Assembly (NCBI GenBank): GCA_902778275.1 | Contig: CACYXE010000005.1 | Span: 1-64,000, forward strand | Reading direction: 5' to 3' | DNA: 64,000 bases | Source: Oscillospiraceae bacterium | GTDB taxonomy: Bacteria > Bacillota > Clostridia > Oscillospirales > Oscillospiraceae | In this document: positions 53,770-61,494 of the stretch, one piece after another | Layout of the letters: the number at the start of each line of letters is the position of its first letter | How positions within the stretch are numbered: the first letter of the stretch is position 1 | The notes under the pieces: generated by a model | Databases searched by the model: none | Told to the model about the DNA's origin: nothing | The model's input: only the letters and a program-made list of their open reading frames with translations | Made by a program: the position numbers and the translations under genes

Positions 53770-55649
53770 AAAACAGATTGAAAAAGCTGATGGCCATCCT
53801 GCGGATCATCCGGGAAAACAGGCTGCCCTTCTTCCCCACCCTGGCTCTTGTGGTCCGGAATCTGCGGGAGAAAAAGGTCTCCCTGTCCATCATGGCCTAC
53901 ACCCCCTACCTGCTCCATCCGGAGCGGCCCATCGCCCTGGAAGACACGTTCATGTCCCTGCAGGAGAACATCCGCCGCGCCGTGGACGTGAACGACCTGA
54001 GCCTGCGCGCGGTGGTCCGGGAAAAGATCCATCTGTTCACCCGCCTGGGCGCTTATATGGGGCGGGCGGCGCTGGATATGTCCACGGCCTCCGACGGGGA
54101 GATCGAGGACTTTCTGCGCCGCTGGGGCACCGTGGTCGGCAAGAAGAACCTGGCCGCGGGCTCCGGCTTCAAGATCTATTCCGCGGAAAAGGGGGACACG
54201 GCGGCGGGCATCCGCGCCGGCGAGCCCGCCCTGCTGGAGGTTTATATCCGCCAGCACCCGGCCTACCGGGCGATCTACCCGGACAGCGTCAACACCATCC
54301 GCATCCAGACCGTGCGCAACAGCCGGGGCGTCTACTCCACCCTGCTGCCCAAGTTCCGGGTGGGCGCGGACGGCTCGGTGATCGATATCCCGAGCAAGGT
54401 CCAGGCCTACCGGCTCATCCTCTCGGAGAAGGGGCGGATCCTGGGCGCTTTCCTCTACGACTGGAAAAAGGGCGCCGCCAGGCCGGTCAGCGAGCACCGC
54501 AATACCCACTACCGCTTTCGGCATGGGAAAAAGCTGCCCTGCGTGGAGGAGTCGATCCGGCTGTGCGAGGAAGCGGCGCTGCTGCTGCCGGAGTACCGCT
54601 ACCTGGGCTGGGACGTGGCCGTCACCGGGGAGGGGCCCGTCGTCGTGGAGACCAATGACATCCCCGGCAGCTGGAACGGGTATCAGAGCTGCCGGCAGCA
54701 GATGACCTGGATCGGCGCCCGCTTCGAGGCGGAAAGACAGTTCTCCCTGGCCGACGAAGGCGTCCGCTATGATTGGGAGGACGTGTTCTGCAGCGAGCCC
54801 TTCGTGCAGAGCCGTCCGGAGTTCCCGTCCATCCGGGAGCTGTATCTGATCTATCTGCAGACCGCCCTGCACCGGCACGGGGTGGAATTCGCCGCGTGGG
54901 AGGAGGAGCTCTATCCCGCCCCGCCCCGCAGGCATGACTGCGCCATCCGCTGTGACCGGGAAAACGACCGGATCCGCATCGAAATGAACGGAGCCTGCGC
55001 CGAGCATCCCCTGTCCTGGCGGGAGGCCCTGCCGGAGGGAGACCGGGACCCGGACGCCTCCGGCCTCAGCCTGCCCCGGGAGCTGTTCTATGCCCTGGAC
55101 CGGAGCGCCATGGCTCAGGCCGCGCTGATCTACCAGGACCTGGTATTGGGCTGTGACAAGTTCTGTTCCCGGGAGGGTCTGGCGGCCTACGCGCGCTTCT
55201 GCAGCCGGCTCAACACCGTGTACCTTTGGAGCGGTCTGGGCCAGCTGATGTCTCAGGCGGTCCTGGACCAGGTCAACGGGCGCTACCCCGACCACTGCGA
55301 TCGCGCCCAAAGGAAGCGCTACGCCGAGCTCACCGGCGGCAACGCCTACGCGTTCGACTGCAGCGGGCTCATCAAGTCCTACTACTTCGGCGGGCTGGGT
55401 TCCCCCCTCTACGACGAGAGCCGGGACTGGAACAGCAACACGCTTTATGCGCGCGCCGCCCGCAAAGGACCGCTGTCCACGCTGCCCGAGGAGCCGGGTC
55501 TCTGCGTGTATCGGGAAAACCACGTGGGCGTCTACGTGGGAGACGGCCGGGTCGTGGACGCCTCGCCCTCACACGGCAAAATGGGCGGCGTTCAGGCGGC
55601 CGGTCTGGACGCCGGGGGCTGGACGGACTGGTTCGAATGCCCTCTGTGA
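53766..55649 (+). CDS. ATP-grasp protein fused to an NlpC/P60-like peptidase domain
   Basis: A 627-residue protein coupled to the preceding gene by a 4-base ATGA overlap. Residues about 40-330 resemble the sugar-transfer-associated ATP-grasp family: LLEVYIRQHPAYRAIYPDSV, NTIRIQTVRN, KFRVGADGSVIDIPSK and the metal-binding VVVETNDIPGSWNGYQS. The C-terminus (about 500-627) resembles NlpC/P60: AYAFDCSGLIKSYYFGG with the Cys nucleophile (about 530), and ENHVGVYVGDGRVVDASPSH with the His (about 586). No signal peptide is seen, so the peptidase-like domain is cytosolic unless exported otherwise. The pairing suggests amide formation and hydrolysis on a cell-wall or polymer precursor. Confidence 0.8.
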   Translation: MKNRLKKLMAILRIIRENRLPFFPTLALVVRNLREKKVSLSIMAYTPYLLHPERPIALEDTFMSLQENIRRAVDVNDLSLRAVVREKIHLFTRLGAYMGRAALDMSTASDGEIEDFLRRWGTVVGKKNLAAGSGFKIYSAEKGDTAAGIRAGEPALLEVYIRQHPAYRAIYPDSVNTIRIQTVRNSRGVYSTLLPKFRVGADGSVIDIPSKVQAYRLILSEKGRILGAFLYDWKKGAARPVSEHRNTHYRFRHGKKLPCVEESIRLCEEAALLLPEYRYLGWDVAVTGEGPVVVETNDIPGSWNGYQSCRQQMTWIGARFEAERQFSLADEGVRYDWEDVFCSEPFVQSRPEFPSIRELYLIYLQTALHRHGVEFAAWEEELYPAPPRRHDCAIRCDRENDRIRIEMNGACAEHPLSWREALPEGDRDPDASGLSLPRELFYALDRSAMAQAALIYQDLVLGCDKFCSREGLAAYARFCSRLNTVYLWSGLGQLMSQAVLDQVNGRYPDHCDRAQRKRYAELTGGNAYAFDCSGLIKSYYFGGLGSPLYDESRDWNSNTLYARAARKGPLSTLPEEPGLCVYRENHVGVYVGDGRVVDASPSHGKMGGVQAAGLDAGGWTDWFECPL

Positions 55650-55706
55650 GGCGCGGCGGCGTTTTGCGTGTTTTTGAGGTTTTAGAAGCGGACACATATG
55701 GAAACG

Positions 55707-55732
55707 GCGCCGCCGGGAGAACCCGGCGGCGC
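55707..55732 (+). terminator. GC hairpin after the ATP-grasp gene, followed by a 16-bp repeat
   Basis: An 11-bp stem with AGAA loop (55707-55717 with 55722-55732) is followed by CTTTGCG. Next to it is a 16-bp perfect inverted repeat, AGATTTTAGAATTGCG (55743-55758) with 55776-55791, which shares its AATTGCGGCTTT core with another inverted repeat at 63891-63937. Confidence 0.6.
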
Positions 55733-55815
55733 TTTGCGTTTCAGATTTTAGAATTGCGGCTTTCCAGCGCAAAGACGCAATTCTAAAATCTAAAAACTAA
55801 AAACTGAATAAATGG

Positions 55816-55845
55816 TTGCCAAAGGGCGGAGGGATAGTGTATAAT
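55816..55845 (+). promoter_or_regulatory. Promoter of the EF-G-like gene
   Basis: TTGCCA (55816-55821) and a perfect TATAAT (55840-55845) are separated by 18 bases, giving a leader of roughly 55 nucleotides before the ATG at 55908. Confidence 0.7.
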
Positions 55846-55907
55846 GGTTCGGACATGCTGTAAGCAGTAACCTTACGTTCATATACTGACAGAGAGGAAG
55901 CAACCAA

Positions 55908-57920
55908 ATGGAAACCAAAAACATTCGCAACATCTGCCTTCTGGGCCACGGCAACTCCGGCAAGACCAGTCTGGCCGAGAGCATGCTCTTCGTCACCGGC
56001 GGCACCGACCGCCAGGGCAAGGTCAGCGACGGCAACACCGTCTGCGACTACGACGCCGAAGAGATCAAGCGCCAGATCACCATCTCCACCGGCCTTGCTC
56101 CCGTGAGCTTCGCCGGCAAGAAGATCAACGTCCTGGACTGCCCGGGCTACTTTGACTTCGTGGGCGAGGTGCTGTGCGCCCTGCGCGCCGTGGAAGCCGG
56201 CGCCATCCTGGTCACCGCCAAGGACGGCCTGTCCGTGGGCGCCGAGCGCTCCTGGAAATATCTGAAGGCCGCCAACCTCCCCACCCTCTTCGTGGTCTCC
56301 AAGGCCGATGAGGAGCACGGCGACTACTTCGCCGTGGTGGACGCCCTGCGCGCCAAGTACGGCAGCATCGTGGCTCCCGTCACCATCCCCACCTCCGACG
56401 GCACCGGCGTCATCGACCTGGTGCACAACGTGGCCTACATCACCAAGGGCGGCAAGACCACCAAGGGCGCCGTCCCCGCCGCCGATGCCGGCCACGCGGA
56501 GGATCTGCGCATGGAGCTGATGGAGACCGCCGCCGGTGCCACCGAGGAGCTGATGGAGAAGTTCTTCGACACCATGGAGCTGGATGAGGCCGATATGGTC
56601 GCGGGCATCAAGGCCGGTCTGAAGGACCGCAGCGTCGTTCCCGTCTTCGCCAGCGCCGCCATGCAGAACATCGGCACCGACGCCCTGCTGCAGGGCATCG
56701 TGGACTACGTGCCCGATCCCTCCGAGACCGAGGGCGTGGACCCCGCCGGGCCCACCCAGGCCTTCGTGTTCAAGACCATCTCCGACCAGTTCGGCAAGTA
56801 CAGCGTCATCAAGGTCCTCAAGGGCAATGTCACCTCCGACATGTCCCTGCGCGACCTGCGCGCTTCCAGCACCGATAAGCTGGGCCGCCTGTACACCATC
56901 TGCGGCAAGAAGACCACCGAGGTCAAGGACTGCTGCTGCGGCGACATCGTGGCCGTGGGCAAGATGGACTGGAAGACCGGCGACACCGTCTGCGATCCCA
57001 AGCTGGACGAGGAGCTGCCCGCCGTCGAGATGCCCGAGCCCTGCTACTCCATGGCCATCTCCCCCAAGACCAAGGGCCAGGACGACAAGGTGGCCGGCGG
57101 TCTCGCCCGCCTCAACGAGGAGGATATCTCCTTCAATCTGGTCAACAACGCCGAGACCCATCAGATGGTCATCTCCGGCGCGGGCGACATCCAGGTGGAC
57201 GTGCTGTGCGCCAAGCTCAAGAGCCGCTTCGGCGTGGAGACCGAGCTCAAGCCCGCCAGGGTTGCTTACCGTGAAAAGATCAAGGGCAAGGTGGAGGCCC
57301 ACGGCCGCCACAAGAAGCAGTCCGGCGGTTCCGGCCAGTTCGGCGACGTGTGGGTCCGCTTCGAGCCCCAGGAGGAGTCCGACGACATGATCTTCGCCGA
57401 GGAGGTCTTCGGCGGCTCCGTTCCCAAGAACTTCTTCCCCTCTGTGGAAAAGGGCCTGCGCAACGCGGTGCAGAAGGGCGTGCTGGCGGGCTACCCGCTG
57501 GTGGGCCTGAAGGCCACCCTGTACGACGGCTCCTACCACCCGGTCGACTCCAACGATATGGCCTTCCAGACCGCCGCGCGCCTGGCCTACCAGGACGGCA
57601 TCCCCAAGGCCAAGCCCACCATCCTGGAGCCCATCGGCCTGCTGCAGGTCACCATCCCCGACGCGAACCTGGGCGATATCATGAGCGATATCTCCTCCAA
57701 GCGCCGCGGCACCGTGCTGGGCATGAACGCCGAGGACGGCATGCAGATCGTGGAGGCCGAGGTGCCCATGGCCGAGATGAGCTCCTACACCATCGACCTG
57801 CGCTCCATGACCCAGGGCCGCGGCTCCTTCTCCCTGAAGTTCATCCGCTACGAGGAGGCCCCCGGCAACGTGCAGCAGAAGGTCATCGAGGAAGCCAAGG
57901 CTCTGGCCGAGGCCGAGTGA
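55908..57920 (+). CDS. Elongation factor G-like GTPase (EF-G paralogue)
   Basis: A 670-residue translational GTPase with all EF-G domains. G1 is LLGHGNSGKTSLAESM. G3 reads NVLDCPGYFDFVGEVL: the usual DTPGHVDF histidine is Tyr. G4 is VSKAD in place of NKMD. Domain IV (GSGQFGDVWVRFEPQEESDD) and domain V (ILEPIGLLQVTIPDANLGDI, then SSKRRGTVLGM) are present. The His-to-Tyr change is typical, as far as I recall, of the EF-G-like subfamily, not canonical FusA, so this is unlikely to be the main elongation factor. GAGAGGAAG precedes the ATG. Confidence 0.9.
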   Translation: METKNIRNICLLGHGNSGKTSLAESMLFVTGGTDRQGKVSDGNTVCDYDAEEIKRQITISTGLAPVSFAGKKINVLDCPGYFDFVGEVLCALRAVEAGAILVTAKDGLSVGAERSWKYLKAANLPTLFVVSKADEEHGDYFAVVDALRAKYGSIVAPVTIPTSDGTGVIDLVHNVAYITKGGKTTKGAVPAADAGHAEDLRMELMETAAGATEELMEKFFDTMELDEADMVAGIKAGLKDRSVVPVFASAAMQNIGTDALLQGIVDYVPDPSETEGVDPAGPTQAFVFKTISDQFGKYSVIKVLKGNVTSDMSLRDLRASSTDKLGRLYTICGKKTTEVKDCCCGDIVAVGKMDWKTGDTVCDPKLDEELPAVEMPEPCYSMAISPKTKGQDDKVAGGLARLNEEDISFNLVNNAETHQMVISGAGDIQVDVLCAKLKSRFGVETELKPARVAYREKIKGKVEAHGRHKKQSGGSGQFGDVWVRFEPQEESDDMIFAEEVFGGSVPKNFFPSVEKGLRNAVQKGVLAGYPLVGLKATLYDGSYHPVDSNDMAFQTAARLAYQDGIPKAKPTILEPIGLLQVTIPDANLGDIMSDISSKRRGTVLGMNAEDGMQIVEAEVPMAEMSSYTIDLRSMTQGRGSFSLKFIRYEEAPGNVQQKVIEEAKALAEAE

Positions 57921-57951
57921 GATTCGAGTTTTGAGATTCGAGTTTTGAGAG
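57919..57951. repeat. Gene-end tandem repeat (GAGATTCGAGTTTT)
   Basis: Starting at the stop codon of the EF-G-like gene, the unit GAGATTCGAGTTTT is repeated head to tail about two and a half times. The same unit follows the SGNH-like gene (58887-58919) and the RCC1-like gene (62791-62826), each time directly at or after the stop codon. Confidence 0.7.
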
Positions 57952-57956
57952 AAGCT

Positions 57957-57984
57957 ATACAGCGCCTCGCAAGAGGCGCTGTAT
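57957..57984 (+). terminator. Hairpin after the EF-G-like gene
   Basis: A 12-bp perfect stem with GCAA tetraloop (57957-57968 with 57973-57984) lies 37 bp after the stop codon. A second GC-rich stem (GCCGCCGT with ACGGCGGC, about 57993-58011) follows directly before the SGNH-like gene. Confidence 0.65.
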
Positions 57985-58032
57985 TCACAAGCGCCGCCGT
58001 CTCACGGCGGCGGGCATGCAAGGAAGTGTGCT

Positions 58033-58881
58033 ATGCGCAAACTGAACGCTTTGAAGAACATCGCCTGGGCCATCGGCATCGTCGTGTGCCTGGGGGCGGT
58101 GCTGGTGAGTCTGGCGCTGGCCGCCTTCACCCGCTACAGCGGGCCCAAGGAACGGGGCGGCGTCCACCTGGGCCAGGATGTGTCCGGGCAAACGGCGCAG
58201 GCCTCCCCCGCCGGCGTCGACGCCGGCGCGCCGGCGGCCGCGGCCGAGGGCGACGGCTCCCTGCACCGGCTGGAAGAGACCGCCGACGCGGGCCAGGCCT
58301 ATATCGACTCGCTGACCTTCCTGCTGGACAGCACCATGATCGGGCTGCGGGACTACGGGATGCTCTCGGACGGCATCGAGACCGTGCAGGTCTGGGGCAG
58401 CGCCGCGGGCAACATCCCCGCGGGCAGCATTGCCGAGTGCACCATACGCTACCCCAACGACGGCTCCGAGATCGGCGCCGCCACGGCCGCCATGGTGGCG
58501 CGTCCCGCCAAGCTGGTGATCTGCCTGGGCAGCGACAGTCTGGCCCAGACGGACAAGGACAGCTTCATTCAGAACTACACCATCCTGCTGCAGGATATCA
58601 AACGCAACAGCCCGGACACGGTGCTGATCGTCTGCTCCCTGCCCTCGGTGACGCCCTCCTACAACGGGGCCGACAATCTCAGCAGCTATCTGGTGGGCGA
58701 GGCCAACGACTGGATCCGGGACGTGTGCGCGGCTACCGGCGCCTGGTACTGCGACTGCGGCAGCGTGCTGCGGGACAGCACCGGCAACCTGATGAGCGAA
58801 TACGCCGCCGCCAACGGCAAGACCCTCAACTCCGCGGGCCTGGATCTGATTCTCAGCTATCTGCGCGGACACGCGGCGTGA
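58033..58881 (+). CDS. Membrane-anchored SGNH/GDSL-like hydrolase
   Basis: A 282-residue protein with an N-terminal membrane anchor (IAWAIGIVVCLGAVLVSLAL, about residues 10-31), an Ala/Gly-rich linker and an extracellular domain. The block SLTFLLDSTMIGLRDYGML (about 93-111) corresponds to SGNH block I with the DS(T) nucleophile. AKLVICLGSDSL and IVCSLPSVTPSY resemble the later blocks. The C-terminal LNSAGLDLILSYL resembles the DxxH region but lacks an obvious DxxH pair, so activity is uncertain. Relatives often deacetylate cell-wall glycans. Confidence 0.65.
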   Translation: MRKLNALKNIAWAIGIVVCLGAVLVSLALAAFTRYSGPKERGGVHLGQDVSGQTAQASPAGVDAGAPAAAAEGDGSLHRLEETADAGQAYIDSLTFLLDSTMIGLRDYGMLSDGIETVQVWGSAAGNIPAGSIAECTIRYPNDGSEIGAATAAMVARPAKLVICLGSDSLAQTDKDSFIQNYTILLQDIKRNSPDTVLIVCSLPSVTPSYNGADNLSSYLVGEANDWIRDVCAATGAWYCDCGSVLRDSTGNLMSEYAAANGKTLNSAGLDLILSYLRGHAA

Positions 58882-58886
58882 GTTGT

Positions 58887-58919
58887 GAGATTCGAGTTTT
58901 GAGATTCGAGATTCGAGAC
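58887..58919. repeat. Gene-end tandem repeat, second copy
   Basis: The unit GAGATTCGAGTTTT is followed by GAGATTCGAG and ATTCGAG, five bases after the stop of the SGNH-like gene. It is near-identical to 57919-57951. Confidence 0.7.
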
Positions 58920-58920
58920 A

Positions 58921-58955
58921 AAAAAAGGAAGATGCAAACTGCATCTTCCTTTTTT
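58921..58955. terminator. Bidirectional terminator between convergent genes
   Basis: AAAAAAGGAAGATGCA (58921-58936) pairs perfectly with 58940-58955 around loop AAC, giving T6 on each strand. It serves the SGNH-like gene (plus) and the InlB-repeat gene (minus). Confidence 0.9.
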
Positions 58956-58970
58956 GTTGTTATGGGGGGA

Positions 58971-61016
58971 TCAATACCGCCGGCGGTCCAGGGTCAGGGC
59001 AAACAGCGCCAGGCTGCTGCAGGCGGCGGAAACCATCATCATCCCCAGCCAGAAGGCCGGTTCCCGCTCGTCCCCGGTGGGCACGCCCTTGTGGACGGTG
59101 AAGTTGGTCTCCACATAGCCGTCCTGGAAGTAGATGGTCACCTTGTGCTTGCCCGGGCTCAGGGTCTTCAGATAGGCGTTCTTCAGACGCAGCACCGTGC
59201 TGCCGGAGGAGACGGTGTAGTGCTTCGTCTCCAGCAGATCCTCGCTGCCGTCGATGCTCACGCCGGTGAAATACAAAATGCAGTGCTCATCGTCCGCGCT
59301 GCGCTTGACGGTGATGTAGATATCCTTGTCGCCGCGCAGATACCATTTCACGTCCTTCCCGGCGGTGATGGTATACAGGGGCTTCCACTTGGCGTAGAGG
59401 GTCATATCGGCGGTGACGGGGCTGCTGAAGTTCCAGGCCTTGGTCAGCTTCTTGTCGGTGCACCAGCTCTCCAGCAGGTAGTTGTAGCGGCTGCGCTCCA
59501 GCCTGCCCACGGTGTCGCCCTTGTCTATGGTCTGCTGCCCGATATCGCCGGTGCCGTCGTTGTAATCGAAGCGCACGGTGACGGTCGGCTGCCACTTGGC
59601 GTAGAGGGTCAGGTTGGCGTTGACGGTGCTGTTGAAGTTGTAAGCCTTGGTCAGCGCCTTGTCGCTGCACCAGCGGATGAAGCGGTAGCCCGTCCTGCTG
59701 GGATTCTTGGGCTTGACGGCCTTCTGCCCGGCCGTCACCGTCTGGTCGGCGGGCTTCGGGCTGCCGCCGTTGACCACAAAGCTGACCTTGTATTCGGCGG
59801 CGGCGCTGAGGGTCGCCCCGCTCATCTCCAGCTTCACCGCCGTGGCCGTATCGCCGTCGCCGTCCAGGACCGTGCTGTCCCCCAGCTCGCCGCCGGCGGG
59901 CTGCTTGAGCTCGACGCCGTCCAGCTGGATGCCACCGCCGGCCTGGATCGCCGCGGTGGCCCCGGCGGCCGTCAGGGCGCTGTCCGCCACCTGGCAGAAG
60001 CCGCCGCTGTACACGCCGTAGCTGCCGCCCTGGACCGTGAGCGCGGCGCCGCTGATGACCAGCGCGCCCTGGGTATAGATCCCGGCGGTGCCTGCCGCCG
60101 TGGCGCTGACGGCGCCGCTGCCGGTGACGGTCAGGCGGGCCACCGCCTCCCAGTAGATGGGCGCGGGGATCGTCCCCTCATCGCAGGGCGTGGTCAGGAA
60201 GGCGCCGTTCAGGCTCAGCGTATAGCTGTCCGCGTCGAAGCTGGCGCTGCCGTCGCCCAGGATGTCGTCCTTGTTCTCATCGGTCACCGGCACGTTGTTC
60301 AGGATCAGGGGGTACCGCGTCCCCTCGCCCGTGGCCGGGCCGCCCAGGAGCGGCGCCCCCTTGCCGAGGGCGGCCGGGGCGAGAAGCGCTTCGCCGTCGT
60401 CATTGTCCTCGCCGTCATTGTCGCCGCCGCCGTCGTTGTCGCCGCCGCCGTCGTCGTTATCGTCCCCGCCGTCCGCCTGCAGGAGCCAGCCGGCGTAGAG
60501 GGTCCGGTCGGCGGTGACGGGCGTATCGAAATCGTAGAGCTCCGTCAGGGCCGCGTCGGCGTACCAGGCGTCAAAGCTCTGGCCCTCCGCCGTGGGGTCC
60601 GCGGGCCGTGGGACCGGGTCCCCGGCGGCCACGGTCCGGGCCGGGATCTCGCCGCCGCCCTCGCCGCAGGCGAAGGACACGGTGAAGCTCAGCCGCGTCC
60701 AGGCGGCGTAGAGGCTCAGATCCCCCGTCACGGGGGCGTCGAAGCTGTAGGGCTGGGTCAGTTCCGCATCGGAATACCAGCCGGCGAAAACGTAGTTTTC
60801 CCGCTCCGGCTGCGCCGGCTCCCGCAGGGCTTCCCCGTCGGGCACGGTCAGCTGCTCGGGGTCGCTGCCGTCGTTTCGCCGGAGGCTCACGCTGTGGGTC
60901 ACGGTCTCCGTGCCCCCGTCGCCCTCCTCGGCGGCATAGGCCACCGCGCCGGCGGGCAACAGCGTCAGCAGCAGAAGCAGGATCATAAACACGCTCAGCA
61001 GGCGTTTGCTGCGCAT
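58971..61016 (-). CDS. Secreted InlB-type (Listeria-Bacteroides) repeat surface protein
   Basis: A 681-residue precursor with a signal peptide (MRSKRLLSVFMILLLLLTLL to AVAYAAEE). Four InlB B-repeats are visible by their YxFxGWY...LTxxYxFxxxVTxDxTLYAxW pattern: two after the signal and two near residues 400-560. Between them are a Gly/Asp/Asn-rich linker (GGGDNDGGGDNDG) and a beta-rich domain. The end is VPTGDEREPAF, a hydrophobic helix and DRRRY, like a shortened sortase or stop-transfer signal. Probably a cell-surface adhesin or wall-associated protein. GGGAGG precedes ATG 61016; longer frames upstream are not coding. Confidence 0.88.
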   Translation of the reverse strand: MRSKRLLSVFMILLLLLTLLPAGAVAYAAEEGDGGTETVTHSVSLRRNDGSDPEQLTVPDGEALREPAQPERENYVFAGWYSDAELTQPYSFDAPVTGDLSLYAAWTRLSFTVSFACGEGGGEIPARTVAAGDPVPRPADPTAEGQSFDAWYADAALTELYDFDTPVTADRTLYAGWLLQADGGDDNDDGGGDNDGGGDNDGEDNDDGEALLAPAALGKGAPLLGGPATGEGTRYPLILNNVPVTDENKDDILGDGSASFDADSYTLSLNGAFLTTPCDEGTIPAPIYWEAVARLTVTGSGAVSATAAGTAGIYTQGALVISGAALTVQGGSYGVYSGGFCQVADSALTAAGATAAIQAGGGIQLDGVELKQPAGGELGDSTVLDGDGDTATAVKLEMSGATLSAAAEYKVSFVVNGGSPKPADQTVTAGQKAVKPKNPSRTGYRFIRWCSDKALTKAYNFNSTVNANLTLYAKWQPTVTVRFDYNDGTGDIGQQTIDKGDTVGRLERSRYNYLLESWCTDKKLTKAWNFSSPVTADMTLYAKWKPLYTITAGKDVKWYLRGDKDIYITVKRSADDEHCILYFTGVSIDGSEDLLETKHYTVSSGSTVLRLKNAYLKTLSPGKHKVTIYFQDGYVETNFTVHKGVPTGDEREPAFWLGMMMVSAACSSLALFALTLDRRRY

Positions 61017-61228
61017 AGAAGGACCTCCCTTGAACTCGGCTGGCCGGCGCCTCCGGGGCGCACTGCAGCCGAAGATATCTTCCAAAACAGGATCACGTTC
61101 TATTATATACCCGCAACCCGGCGTCCTGTCAAGGGAAGTTGTCATTCTTTCGTAATGCTCACGGGACGAAAGCCGGAATTGGCTCTTTCTTTTTCCTTTG
61201 TTTTCCTGTACAATACAAGAAAGCAAAC

Positions 61229-61267
61229 GGATTGCCACAGCCAGTGTGCGCACTGGCTTCGCAATAA
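61229..61267. repeat. Diverged REP-like element
   Basis: GGATTGCCACAG begins a copy of the REP-like repeat, with an inner 8-bp stem (AGCCAGTG with CACTGGCT, 61239-61258). The 3' end reads CGCAATAATGA in place of CGCAATGACAGG. Confidence 0.6.
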
Positions 61268-61450
61268 TGACTATATGATGGCGAAAAGCCAAAAAGCTTT
61301 TCGCCGCGCCGCTTTGCGGCGCAGCAAAACAGCCCTGCTGTTTTGCCATATATTCATTGCAATGAGCATCGGGCGAATGATCCCTTGAATCATTCGCTGC
61401 CAAACTAGTCGTTTGGCAGCGAAATCAATCGAACTTTCGATTGATTTCGC
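61239..61450. repeat. Array of seven consecutive perfect hairpins
   Basis: Within 212 bp, seven perfect inverted repeats follow each other almost without gaps. Arms are 61239-61246/61251-61258 (8 bp), 61280-61289/61296-61305 (10), 61306-61312/61316-61322 (7), 61324-61332/61338-61346 (9), 61373-61381/61389-61397 (9), 61396-61405/61411-61420 (10) and 61419-61432/61437-61450 (14). Neighbouring stems share terminal GC bases. The array separates the InlB-repeat gene from the RCC1-like gene, whose ATG is 45 bp beyond. Confidence 0.85.
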
Positions 61451-61494
61451 CATCCGATAATCATTATGACAGACACGGGACAGGGAGGACGACT

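Noticed and set aside
57945..61388. A 1147-codon plus-strand frame spanning the SGNH-like and InlB-repeat genes
   Set aside because: It overlaps two genes with signal peptides and recognisable domains on other frames, and runs through their terminator. It is a GC-bias artefact.
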